Shown piece after piece: positions 16,664 to 24,764 of a DNA stretch of 64,000 nucleotides. Made by a program: the position numbers and the translations under genes. The notes beneath the pieces are model-generated. The model made no database searches and had not been told where the DNA came from. It saw only the letters and a list, made by a program, of their open reading frames with translations. This stretch comes from an uncultured Senegalimassilia sp. (GTDB taxonomy: Bacteria > Actinomycetota > Coriobacteriia > Coriobacteriales > Eggerthellaceae). The stretch covers positions 62,001-126,000 of the forward strand of contig NZ_CAKUAT010000003.1 in the NCBI RefSeq assembly GCF_934636665.1. The letters are read 5' to 3'. Every line of letters begins with the position of its first letter. The first letter of the stretch is position 1.

Positions 16664-18229
16664 ATGGATCAGAACGTGTTTGCCGAGCAACTGAAGATTG
16701 CCATGGATGCCGCCGGCATGAAGCAGGCAGATTTGATCCACGCAGCGCAAGAAGAAGGTCATAAACTCTGGAAAAGCCAGGTCAGCCAGTACGTCAGCGG
16801 CAAGACCATCCCCCGCCCCGACGTGATGCAGCTGCTTGCTGAACTATTGAACGTCACTCCTGAGTGGCTGGGTGGTGAGGAATCTGCGCCCATGACTCCT
16901 CCTGAACATGAACCTTCTGAACCTGAACCACTTGTTCATGAGGTTCAAAATGATTTTGAACCTTCCAATACTAATGAACCTGCTGTGTCCGATGATCAAG
17001 GGAGCGTACCTATGCGTCAGTTCAAGAAATCCTCGAAGCTTGATAACGTTCTGTACGATGTTCGTGGTCCGGTTGTGGACGAAGCCGCTCGCATGGAGTC
17101 CCAGGGCATGCGCATTTTGAAATTGAACATCGGCAACCCTGCCCCGTTCGGGTTCCGCACGCCCGACGAGGTGGTTCAGGATATGCGTCATCAGCTTCCC
17201 GATTGCGAGGGTTACAGCGATTCGAAGGGCTTGTTCAGCGCGCGCAAGGCCATCATGCAGTACTCTCAGATCAAGGGCCTTCCCAATGTAGACATGGACA
17301 GCATCTACACCGGCAACGGCGTCAGCGAGCTCATTAACCTGTGCATGCAGGCGCTGCTCGACACCGGCGACGAGATCCTTATCCCCAGCCCCGACTATCC
17401 GCTGTGGACGGCTTGCGCCACCCTTGCCGGCGGCACGCCCGTTCACTACATCTGCGACGAGCAGGCTGAGTGGTATCCCGATATCGACGATATCGAGCGC
17501 AAGATCACGCCGCGCACGAAGGCCATCGTCATTATCAACCCCAACAACCCCACTGGCGCGCTGTATCCGCGCGAGGTGCTGCAGCAGATCGTCGATGTGG
17601 CTCGCAAGCACCAGCTGATGATCCTGTCCGACGAGATCTATGACCGCTTGGTCATGGACGACCTTGAGCACGTGTCCATCGCAAGCCTTGCTCCCGACCT
17701 GTTCTGCATCACCTTCTCGGGTCTTTCAAAGTCGCACATGATTGCCGGCTATCGCATTGGCTGGATGGTGCTGTCCGGCGAGAAATACTGCGCGCAGGAC
17801 TTCATCTTGGGCCTGAACATGTTGTCGAATATGCGCCTGTGCTCCAACGTGCCGGCGCAGTCCATCGTCCAGACCGCGCTGTGGGGCCATCAGAGCGTGC
17901 GCAACTACGTGGTGCCCGGAGGCCGCGTATGCGAGCAGCGCGATTACGTGTACAAGGCGCTCAACGACATCCCCGGCATCACCGCCGTCAAGCCCCGTGC
18001 AGCCTTCTACATCTTCCCGAAGATCGATGTGAAGAAGTTCAACATCACCAACGACGAGCAGTTCGCACTCGACCTGCTGCACGAGAAGAAGATCCTGCTA
18101 GTTCCCGGCAAGGGCTTCAACTGGGGTTCGCCCGACCACTTCCGCGTGGTCTACCTCCCGCGTATCGAGGTGCTCTCCGAAGCCATGGGCCAGCTCGGCG
18201 ACTTCCTCTCGCACTATCGCCAAGCGTAA
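16664..18229 (+). CDS. XRE-type HTH domain fused to AlaA-like aminotransferase
   Basis: Fusion protein of 521 residues. Residues 1-70 are an XRE/Cro-type DNA-binding domain (AEQLKIAMDAAGMKQADLI, then WKSQVSQYVSGKTIPRPDVMQLLAELL). Residues 71-115 are a Glu/Pro/Asn-rich linker. Residues 117-521 are a fold-type I pyridoxal phosphate aminotransferase very like E. coli AlaA (glutamate-pyruvate transaminase): KSSKLDNVLYDVRGPV, NPNNPTG (293-299), and the PLP lysine at 356 in FSGLSKSH. AAAGGA precedes the ATG at 16664. An internal ATG at 17012 has its own GGGAG and aligns with the natural AlaA start, so two products are possible. A transcription factor-enzyme fusion recalls GabR/PdxR proteins, but those use GntR-type HTHs. 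The role is probably amino acid-responsive regulation. Confidence 0.88.
   Translation: MDQNVFAEQLKIAMDAAGMKQADLIHAAQEEGHKLWKSQVSQYVSGKTIPRPDVMQLLAELLNVTPEWLGGEESAPMTPPEHEPSEPEPLVHEVQNDFEPSNTNEPAVSDDQGSVPMRQFKKSSKLDNVLYDVRGPVVDEAARMESQGMRILKLNIGNPAPFGFRTPDEVVQDMRHQLPDCEGYSDSKGLFSARKAIMQYSQIKGLPNVDMDSIYTGNGVSELINLCMQALLDTGDEILIPSPDYPLWTACATLAGGTPVHYICDEQAEWYPDIDDIERKITPRTKAIVIINPNNPTGALYPREVLQQIVDVARKHQLMILSDEIYDRLVMDDLEHVSIASLAPDLFCITFSGLSKSHMIAGYRIGWMVLSGEKYCAQDFILGLNMLSNMRLCSNVPAQSIVQTALWGHQSVRNYVVPGGRVCEQRDYVYKALNDIPGITAVKPRAAFYIFPKIDVKKFNITNDEQFALDLLHEKKILLVPGKGFNWGSPDHFRVVYLPRIEVLSEAMGQLGDFLSHYRQA
17000..17014 (+). promoter_or_regulatory. Candidate internal ribosome binding site and start for free AlaA
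   Basis: AAGGGAG lies 7 bases before an in-frame ATG at 17012-17014. Translation from here gives MRQFKKSSKLDNV, which has the same length up to KSSKL as the N-terminus of E. coli AlaA recalled from memory. This would yield a 405-residue aminotransferase lacking the HTH. Sequence supports the signal; use in the cell is inferred. Confidence 0.5.
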
Positions 18230-18245
18230 CGAGGCTCAAGAGGCC

Positions 18246-18318
18246 AGGGGCACTTAGCCCCTTAATCGCTAACATCGTGGCATATGGGAAGAGGGGCGCA
18301 AGCCCCTCTTCCCATATG
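18246..18318. terminator. Hairpins between convergent HTH-AlaA and recQ
   Basis: AGGGG/CCCCT (18246-18262) is followed by a perfect 17-bp stem, CATATGGGAAGAGGGGC and its complement, around a 4-base loop (18281-18318). It lies in the 130 bp between two converging genes. There is no T-tract, so it could be a bidirectional termination or RNA-stability hairpin. Confidence 0.55.
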
Positions 18319-18360
18319 ATGCCAAGCTTAGTCCTATGCCCAGCCTAAGCGCGCCGCTGT

Positions 18361-20250
18361 TTACTGCACTTCGGAGCGATAGGCTGCAATCTCGTCGAGG
18401 AAGGCCTTGCCGTACTTCTCGAGCTTCTTCATGCCTACGCCGTTAACGTCCATGAACTCATCCTCGGTTTCGGGCATACGGGCGCACATGTCTCGCAGCG
18501 ACGCATCGCCGAACACCATGTACGGAGCCAACCCACCTTCGACCGCCAGCTGCTTGCGCAATGTGCGCAGCCTTTCGAACAGATCCTGATCGTATGCTGC
18601 ATCGGGACCGCTTGCCGTACCCGACCCACCGAACGAGTGACCGCCGGCAACGCCCGGCTTGCGCTGCGGTTGTCGCAACACCTGTTTCATCTGTAACCGG
18701 AAATCAGGCGCTGCAGCCTCGCGGAAACGAGGGCCGAACCCCACCACGGGGAACTTGCCTTCAGATATCTCCAAGTACTCGCCCGCCGCAAGCAGCTCGA
18801 TGACCTCTTTCAGCTGCACTTGCGACATGCTGACGGAGTTGAGGCACTTCGCCTGCGCAAGGCCGAACTGCTCGAGACGTTCCGTGTTCGTGCCGCGCAG
18901 CACATCTACCACCACGCCCTTACCGAACCTTCCACGCAGCTCCTGTACGCAACGCATGACGGCACGCGCTTCCGCGGTAACATCGACCGCCCTGAACCCG
19001 CCTTCGCAGTTCGAGCAATTGTTGCACGAGCCGTTGTCCTGCTGCGCTGCGGACTCATCGCCGAAGTAACGCAACATGTAGCCGCGCAGGCATTCGCACG
19101 TCAGGCAATAGCCATCCATGGCCGCCAGCATGCGGCGCCTAGCAGCACGTGCTACTTCAGCCTCCTCGGGGCTCATGCCTTCGTTGCCGCGGTCCTGCTC
19201 AAGGAAGAACCTGCAAGTGGACAAATCGCCATCGCTCCAATAGAGCATGCACTCGCCCGCAAGCCCGTCGCGCCCCGCGCGGCCCGCTTCCTGATAATAG
19301 GCCTCAATGCTTGCGGGCATGTTGTAGTGGATGACGTAACGCACGTTTGATTTATCGATGCCCATGCCGAAGGCGTTAGTTGCCACGATGACCGCAGCAT
19401 CGTCGTTGATCCATGCCTGCTGATTGGCACTGCGCTCTTCTTTTCTCAATCCTGCGTGATAGCGCGTTGCCTTCACGCCGGACTGCACCAAGTGTTCGTG
19501 CACCTTCTCGACATTCTTGCGCGTATTGCAATACACCACGCCCGAGTCCTCAGGATGCGCCTTCGCATACGTTGTGATGCGGTTCAACTTTTTGTTCGGC
19601 TCTAGGCGCTCCACGGAAAAGTGAAGGTTTGGCCGGTCGAAACCGGTGACCGCTTGGTAGGGATCCCGCAATCCTAAAAGACGCACGATGTCGGCGCGAA
19701 CGCGCTCCGTTGCCGTTGCGGTGAGTGCGGCAACAGTGGGGCGCGTAGGAAGCTGTTCGATGAACGTACCGATGCGCAGATACGATGGGCGAAAATCCTG
19801 GCCCCATTGCGATACGCAATGCGCTTCGTCTACCGCGACCAGCGGAATGGGCGCCTGCGAGGCGAACTCCACAAAGCGCGGATCCTCCAAACGCTCAGGC
19901 GCAACATAGAGCAGGTCGAACTCCCCCGCCAGGGCACGCGCCATAATCGAACCCTGCTGAGACGGGGTAAGCGTGGAGTTCAGATACGCCGCCTGAATGC
20001 CAGCATCCTGCAAGCTGCGCACCTGATCGCCCATCAGCGACACCAACGGGCTTATGACCAGCGCAAGGCCGCTCATGACAACACCCGGTATCTGATAGCA
20101 CACCGACTTGCCGGCGCCGGTAGGCATGACCGCAAGCGCATCGCGACCTGCGAGCAAAGCCTGCACTACACCCTGCTGGCCCGGCCTGAAATCCTTGTAG
20201 CCGAAATGCATCTCCAGCGCCAAGCGCGCCTGCTCTATAGGTACCGACAC
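18361..20250 (-). CDS. recQ: ATP-dependent DNA helicase RecQ
   Basis: Helicase of 629 residues for recombination and replication-fork repair. Motifs in order: FRPGQQGVVQALLAGRDALAVMPTGAGKS (motifs 0 and I), VDEAHCVSQWGQDFRPSY (motif II, DEAH), ALTATAT (III), VVYCNTRKN, ATNAFGMGIDKSNVRYVIHYNMP, and QEAGRAGRDG (VI). A zinc-binding region with CLTCECLRGYMLRYFGD and CNNCSNC follows, then a winged-helix RQC domain and a C-terminal HRDC domain (about residues 545-629). GTG at 20248-20250 is preferred as start because AAAGG lies just upstream; an in-frame TTG exists 39 bases further. It is transcribed alone or with the deformylase gene upstream. Confidence 0.92.
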   Translation of the reverse strand: MSVPIEQARLALEMHFGYKDFRPGQQGVVQALLAGRDALAVMPTGAGKSVCYQIPGVVMSGLALVISPLVSLMGDQVRSLQDAGIQAAYLNSTLTPSQQGSIMARALAGEFDLLYVAPERLEDPRFVEFASQAPIPLVAVDEAHCVSQWGQDFRPSYLRIGTFIEQLPTRPTVAALTATATERVRADIVRLLGLRDPYQAVTGFDRPNLHFSVERLEPNKKLNRITTYAKAHPEDSGVVYCNTRKNVEKVHEHLVQSGVKATRYHAGLRKEERSANQQAWINDDAAVIVATNAFGMGIDKSNVRYVIHYNMPASIEAYYQEAGRAGRDGLAGECMLYWSDGDLSTCRFFLEQDRGNEGMSPEEAEVARAARRRMLAAMDGYCLTCECLRGYMLRYFGDESAAQQDNGSCNNCSNCEGGFRAVDVTAEARAVMRCVQELRGRFGKGVVVDVLRGTNTERLEQFGLAQAKCLNSVSMSQVQLKEVIELLAAGEYLEISEGKFPVVGFGPRFREAAAPDFRLQMKQVLRQPQRKPGVAGGHSFGGSGTASGPDAAYDQDLFERLRTLRKQLAVEGGLAPYMVFGDASLRDMCARMPETEDEFMDVNGVGMKKLEKYGKAFLDEIAAYRSEVQ

Positions 20251-20442
20251 GGCAAACCTTTCCCTAACAACAAGTTTCACAATGCGCAAAACGCAAACGC
20301 AAGTCTAAATGCAGACGCAATGCAAACGCAAATGCGCGATTACATGACCACGTCACCGCAATCCTGCAAGTTGATTGCGGCTTGCAACAGCTTCGGAGAC
20401 CGTCCAGAAGCGTCTCATCCGGTAAAACGCTACGACAAACGC

Positions 20443-20853
20443 CTAGATGACAATGCCGTTTATGTGATCTATTTCATGCTGGATGATCTGCGCAGTGAAG
20501 CCGCTGAAGCTTTTCTGACAGGTTTTGAACGATTCGTCCTGATACGACACGCGAATCTTGCGATGCCGCTGACACGGCCGCTGCCCCACAAGAGACAGGC
20601 ACCCCTCCTCAGTAGAATACTCGCTTGAGGCGTGCACGATTTCGGGATTGAACATGAGCTTAGCCGCGCCATTGTCATCGAACACGATGATGCGCTTGCG
20701 CACGCCGATCATGTTCGCCGCCATTCCCACACACTCATGAGCGTGTGCTTGAAGCGTGTCGAGCAAATCCTGTCCAACAGGCGCGTCCTCGATAGTTGCA
20801 GCCTCCGATGGCATGGCCAAGAACAGTTCGTTTCGCATAATCGGTCTGATCAT
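20443..20853 (-). CDS. Peptide deformylase-like protein (short type)
   Basis: Protein of 136 residues with the three deformylase motifs: CVGMAANMIG (motif 1), EGCLS (motif 2, metal-binding Cys) and QHEIDH (motif 3, two His and the catalytic Glu). Deformylases remove the formyl group from new proteins. Motif 1 normally ends AAxQ; here the Gln position is Met. It belongs to the short deformylase type known from several Gram-positive bacteria, usually present beside a longer canonical enzyme, which is not in this window. It lies 190 bp upstream of recQ on the same strand. Activity is uncertain because of the Gln-to-Met change. Confidence 0.85.
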   Translation of the reverse strand: MIRPIMRNELFLAMPSEAATIEDAPVGQDLLDTLQAHAHECVGMAANMIGVRKRIIVFDDNGAAKLMFNPEIVHASSEYSTEEGCLSLVGQRPCQRHRKIRVSYQDESFKTCQKSFSGFTAQIIQHEIDHINGIVI

Positions 20854-21079
20854 CGGGCGCTCGTGCCTCCTTCATGGATATGGGCAGGTGGGTTGCGAAT
20901 ACGCGAAAAGGGGGGTTCGCTGCATCTACTGTACCATGCGAAACCCCCGCGTTCAAGAAAAATCGAACGTTTGTTTTATTGCGTTTTCACACCGTTTGAC
21001 CTGCGGAAACAGCTGATTCCTCAGCAAAAGCCCGTCAAATCCGCAGCAAGAAATCGTTCACTCATCGATCTCTTTTCGT
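20854..21079. other. Divergent intergenic region
   Basis: About 225 bp between the diverging deformylase and repressor genes. It contains a G/C-rich inverted stretch around 20910-20945 and becomes AT-rich from about 20960. No gene was recognised. Confidence 0.4.
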
Positions 21080-21131
21080 GATAATTACGCTATAGTTAAA
21101 CATATAGTTTCTATAATAGATTGTAATTATC
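21080..21131 (+). promoter_or_regulatory. Promoter and probable autoregulatory operator of the S24 repressor
   Basis: A 9-bp inverted repeat, GATAATTAC (21080-21088) and GTAATTATC (21123-21131), encloses CTATAGTTAAACATATAG and a -10 box TATAAT (21112-21117). The operator flanks the promoter just 28 bp upstream of a repressor gene, as in phage repressor loci. Confidence 0.6.
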
Positions 21132-21158
21132 TTTCAACAAACCGTAGAGAGAGGCGCT

Positions 21159-21836
21159 ATGACAATAGCTGAAAACATCAGGCGGATTCGACGAGCTGCG
21201 GGAATGACGCAGGACGAGTTCGGTCGGCTTGCCGGCGTGTCCAGCATGGCCGTATCGCAGTGGGAAAACGGCCGCGCCATCCCAAGAATGGGTACAATTG
21301 AAAAAATATCTTTAGCATTGAGAATCGCAAAAAGCGAAATCATTGAAGATGACGTTGTGCCTGATAACGCCATCATTGCAGCAAGCAATCATGACCGCTT
21401 CTCTAGCGAGAGTTTATCCATCAAGGCAGCGCCACTGGCAAAGGTTCCGGTGGTCGGCAGCACGCACGCCGGCAAGCCGCACCTTCCCGAAGAGTTCGAC
21501 GAGCTCCCAGAGGTGCTCGTGCCGCAATTTCTACTTGACCGCGACCCGGACAGTTATGCCATAGAGGTTGACGGCGACTGTATGGACCGCATCTGCCCTC
21601 CCGGCATGGTGGCGATCGTGCAGCCGGGCATCCCCGCGAAAACCGGCGACGTCGTTGTGGCCACCATCGACAACGCCGATTCCATCATGCGCCGCATGAC
21701 CGTGATCAATGGCGACCTGATTCTATCGCCCGAGTCCCACAATCCCGAGCACATGAACCTGTACATAACAGCCCAGGACGACCGTCAAGTGAAGGTGGAG
21801 CATGTAGCCTACTTCCAGAGCCGCGAGGCGCTCTAA
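21159..21836 (+). CDS. XRE-type repressor with S24 (LexA/CI-like) domain, altered catalytic dyad
   Basis: Protein of 225 residues. An N-terminal XRE HTH (IAENIRRIRRAAGMTQDEFGRLAGVSSMAVSQWENGRAIP) is followed by a linker, an Ala-Gly site (STHAGKP, about residue 100) and an S24 peptidase-like fold. The nucleophile position normally GDSM reads GDCMDRI, so Ser is replaced by Cys. The general-base Lys position in the later strand (xVKRL in relatives) reads SIMRRMTV, so Lys is replaced by Arg. Such a protein may not self-cleave in response to RecA and could be a constitutive repressor. It stands next to an AbiF gene and may control that module. The 28 bp leader includes AGAGAGG. Confidence 0.85.
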   Translation: MTIAENIRRIRRAAGMTQDEFGRLAGVSSMAVSQWENGRAIPRMGTIEKISLALRIAKSEIIEDDVVPDNAIIAASNHDRFSSESLSIKAAPLAKVPVVGSTHAGKPHLPEEFDELPEVLVPQFLLDRDPDSYAIEVDGDCMDRICPPGMVAIVQPGIPAKTGDVVVATIDNADSIMRRMTVINGDLILSPESHNPEHMNLYITAQDDRQVKVEHVAYFQSREAL

Positions 21837-22154
21837 TGCACAAGTGTCGAATCGCGCATCACGACATCGATTTCCAAACGAAGATGAAATAGACAAGGTA
21901 GGGTTAATGAAGCACGAATTGCTGATTATCAATTTAGGGGAGTCGATCGAAGCATCTCGAAAAGCGGAAAGGTAAAACATGCGTGCGCGCCGTCAAGGAG
22001 GTTCACGAGCTCCTCTCCTGCGATACGCAGAGTAGTTGGCAACAGAGGATGCAGAAGCTGATATGCGATGCTACGCGTTCACCAGTTCAAAAGAGTTTCG
22101 ACAAAACAACGTGGGGCGCTTGACCGTCGGCGCTATGCAATGTAGATTAATGAC
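21837..22154. other. Gap between repressor and AbiF RNA
   Basis: About 320 bp of lower GC. A 22-codon frame at 21907 (MKHELLIINLGESIEASRKA and onward) follows AAGGTAGGG and could be a tiny gene, but there is no similarity to support it. A small hairpin with AGGAG/CTCCT arms lies at 21996-22014. Confidence 0.35.
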
Positions 22155-22234
22155 TAGTGACACGGCCCCGTGGACTCTAAGTGAGGCGGGGACTAGAAGG
22201 GTCGCTAGCTCATTGGGCTAGCGGCCCTTTGATT
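22155..22234 (+). ncRNA. Candidate abiF-motif structured RNA
   Basis: Directly upstream of the Abi gene, a first stem pairs CCCCG (22166-22170) with CGGGG (22187-22191). A strong second hairpin follows: AAGGG-CGCTAGC and GCTAGCGG-CCCTT around TCATTGG, ending in TTTGATTTT (22198-22236). The run GGGACTAGAAGGGTCGCTAG and its position before an AbiF-family gene match what I remember of the abiF RNA motif found by comparative genomics. The second hairpin also looks like a terminator, so it may release a short RNA and limit readthrough into the Abi gene. Exact ends are approximate. Confidence 0.6.
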
Positions 22235-22333
22235 TTAGGAGTCACCTTGGCAAAAGAATTTTAAACCATCGATGAGCTCATAGACCTTCTTGAATCGCGC
22301 AACGTTATCACGGACGAAAACACGAAAACCCAG

Positions 22334-23179
22334 TTGATGCGCGAAAGCTACTATGCTGTGGTCAACGGGTATAAAAAGCCCTTTCTTGACACTCAGGCAA
22401 TGAAGGAAAGTGCCGATGATATTTTCCAAAAAGGAACACGCTTCGAGTGGATTTACTCGCTATTTCTGTTCGATCGCGATTTGCGCTCGCTAACGTTCAA
22501 GTACATCGCAAAGGCAGAAGCAATCATGAAAAACGCGGTAGTGTATTCCTTCTGCAAGGCAAATCCAGGTCCAAACGACTATCTTGCTACTTCATCATAC
22601 GCATCCGCAAAGGACATGCTGTTTGCAAAAGGCTTCTCCGGCAACCGTGCGAAAATACATCAAACAAATCTATCGAGGCTTATGAGCGTGCTGAACAAAA
22701 AGGTTGCGGGATCAGACGGAAAAGCCTTCATATCGCATTACGTAAACCGTTATGGGTTCGTGCCTCTATGGGTACTCGCGAACGACTTGACCTTCGGCCA
22801 TATAGCCCATTTTTATCAGCTTCAACGCCGAAGCATCCAGAACAGTGCATGTAAGACGATTGCATCAGTTTCTGACTCCAATAGAAGAATCACACCGCAA
22901 GAGTTGCTGCATGCCTTCTCCGTTCTGGTAGATTTTCGCAATCTATGCGCCCACGATGAGCGTCTATACTGTGCAAAAATTGGCCGCTCTCATGACATAG
23001 CTTTCAAGGATATGGTCGAGCAAATGGTCCCGATATTGCCGAAAGAAGAGCTTTTCGACTTCTTCAACGAGTTATCGCAGCTGTTCGATAAATATAAGAC
23101 GATTATGCGCATTGTCGACCCGAACTCCATGCTGAAGGAAATGGGGATACCGACCGTCGAATCACTAACAGCAGAATAA
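22334..23179 (+). CDS. AbiF/AbiD-family abortive-infection protein, N-terminus interrupted
   Basis: Abi_2-type protein. The intact frame from ATG 22334 gives 281 residues beginning MRESYYAVVNGYKKPFLD, with the family core FEWIYSLFLFDRDLRSLTFKYIAKAE, PLWVLANDLTFGHIAHFY, and a late NLCAHDERLY (R/NxxxxH-type motif). Homologues begin about 30 residues earlier. Here an in-frame TTG at 22247, 5 bases after AGGAG, encodes MAKEF, then a TAA at 22262-22264, then the expected TIDELIDLLESRNVITDENT. A single AAA-to-TAA change would account for it. The ATG at 22334 has no ribosome binding site, so the gene may be silenced. GC content is well below that of its neighbours, suggesting transfer. AbiF proteins abort phage infection. 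Confidence 0.8.
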   Translation: MMRESYYAVVNGYKKPFLDTQAMKESADDIFQKGTRFEWIYSLFLFDRDLRSLTFKYIAKAEAIMKNAVVYSFCKANPGPNDYLATSSYASAKDMLFAKGFSGNRAKIHQTNLSRLMSVLNKKVAGSDGKAFISHYVNRYGFVPLWVLANDLTFGHIAHFYQLQRRSIQNSACKTIASVSDSNRRITPQELLHAFSVLVDFRNLCAHDERLYCAKIGRSHDIAFKDMVEQMVPILPKEELFDFFNELSQLFDKYKTIMRIVDPNSMLKEMGIPTVESLTAE

Positions 23180-23459
23180 GGGCGGCGACTCCGGGGACAA
23201 AGGATTTTAGACGGCGATACCGTCCGGTCCCATTCGGGAGCCCAGCCTGTGTCCTTCGCGGGTGCGGCTCGCCGCCGTCTCAGTTCGCAAAAAGGCCAGC
23301 AAAATGCAAACCCAAACAACCGGGTTGATCGACAAGGCCAGCACGAACGAAAGAAAGGCCTCGCGCATCACAGGGTTGCCGCCCTAGCACGAGGCCATCG
23401 AAAACGCCAGTCGTATAAACAGAAGACGAAGCTATCTAATTAAGATAATTCTTAGGTCA
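23180..23459. other. Gap after AbiF
   Basis: About 280 bp without a recognisable gene. GGCCTCGCG near 23366 and CGAGGCC near 23391 can pair and could form a weak terminator region between the convergent Abi and amidohydrolase genes. Confidence 0.35.
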
Positions 23460-24764
23460 TTAAGCCGGCAAGAACTTGTCCAGTTCGCGATCGAGTTCGG
23501 GCAGGTGCTTCACGTGCAGGCTGTCGGCGAACTTGCCGCGGACCATGACGCGCCGTACGTGTCGCAGCGCCTCCAGGTCATCAAGCGGGTTCGCATCCAG
23601 TACGATCATGTCGGCCGATTTCCCTACTTCGATCGAACCCGTCTCGTCGCCAAGCCCGATGATGCTCGCGTTTCCCAGCGTTGCCGAATGCAGCGCAAGC
23701 TGTCGGCTTGCGCCCACGATGCGCTCGAAATACACCAGCTCGCGCCACATATCGTATTGCGTGACGTACGGGCACGCCGAATCGGTGCCCAGCCCAACGG
23801 GAATCCCCTGCTCCAAGGCCTGTTTTGCAGCCGACACGATACCTTCGAAGACGATGCGGCCGTTGACCACCTGGATCTCGGTGGAATGGGTCATCTCGGG
23901 CGGCAGCTTGATGAACGGCAGCGCCGGGGAGACGGTGCAGGTCAGCGAGCTTTTTCGGCCCACGCCATTTTCGCGGAACAGCGCCAGCAGCTCATCGTCC
24001 AAAACGCCGCCGTGCTCGATGGTGTCCACACCCGCTTCCAAGCCCACGCGAACGCCCTCGGTGCTCTCGATATGCGCCGCGGTATGCATGCCCAGCTTGT
24101 GAGCCTCGTCCACCGCAGCCGCCGCGATCTCGGGCGACATGCGCAGCACGCCCGGCTCGCCCTCCTTCTCGGCATCGAACACGCCGCCAGTGATGAACAG
24201 CTTCACCAAGTCGCACTTGTGGGCGAAGCAGTCACGAACGATCTCACGCGCCTGATCAGGCGTTTCGGCAATGTGCGCGAACAGTCCCGCGCCGTGACCG
24301 CCCGGCACCGTCACACCCACGCCCGACGTGACCAAGCGCGGACCCTGGTACTTGCCGGCGTTGATGGCATCGCGCACCCACACATCGGCGAAGCCCGGGT
24401 CGCCCACGCTTCGCACCGTGGTAACGCCGCTGGCCAGCTGCTGTTGGGCATGCTTGCGCAGCGTGCGATGCAGGTACCAACGCCCGATAGGGTTGGCGAC
24501 GACCTTCTCAATAAGGTCGCCCGCCGCGCCGGCGCTGGTGGGCTTGCCGCTGCCGCACAGATGCACATGCAGATTGACCAGGCCCGGCATCAAATAGGCG
24601 CCCTTCAAGTCCACTTCCTGCGCGCCCGCAGGACCCACCGTGGAGGCAGCGGGCCCGACCGCGCTGATGCGGCCGTTATCGTCCACGGCGACGGTCATGT
24701 TCTCCTGCGGTTGCATATCGCGCGTGCCGTCGAGCAGCGTTGCGTGCGTGAATACGTAAGACAT
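23460..24764 (-). CDS. Amidohydrolase-family metal-dependent hydrolase
   Basis: Soluble protein of 434 residues of the imidazolonepropionase-like amidohydrolase group. Metal-binding motifs are seen as PGLVNLHVHLCG (HxH), LVKLFITGG (the Lys of the bridging position), HTAAHIES and DTIEHGG (His ligands), and GLGTDSACP (the catalytic Asp). The C-terminus returns to a beta-sandwich with GSIEVGKSADMIVLDANP. Relatives hydrolyse cyclic or linear amides, prolidase-type dipeptides or isoaspartyl bonds; the substrate is not predictable. AAAGGGG lies upstream of the ATG at 24764. The gene stands alone. Confidence 0.88.
   Translation of the reverse strand: MSYVFTHATLLDGTRDMQPQENMTVAVDDNGRISAVGPAASTVGPAGAQEVDLKGAYLMPGLVNLHVHLCGSGKPTSAGAAGDLIEKVVANPIGRWYLHRTLRKHAQQQLASGVTTVRSVGDPGFADVWVRDAINAGKYQGPRLVTSGVGVTVPGGHGAGLFAHIAETPDQAREIVRDCFAHKCDLVKLFITGGVFDAEKEGEPGVLRMSPEIAAAAVDEAHKLGMHTAAHIESTEGVRVGLEAGVDTIEHGGVLDDELLALFRENGVGRKSSLTCTVSPALPFIKLPPEMTHSTEIQVVNGRIVFEGIVSAAKQALEQGIPVGLGTDSACPYVTQYDMWRELVYFERIVGASRQLALHSATLGNASIIGLGDETGSIEVGKSADMIVLDANPLDDLEALRHVRRVMVRGKFADSLHVKHLPELDRELDKFLPA

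Noticed and set aside
22198..22236. Reading the hairpin before AbiF as a T-box or riboswitch
   Set aside because: No T-box sequence or known aptamer is seen; the abiF RNA interpretation fits the downstream gene better.
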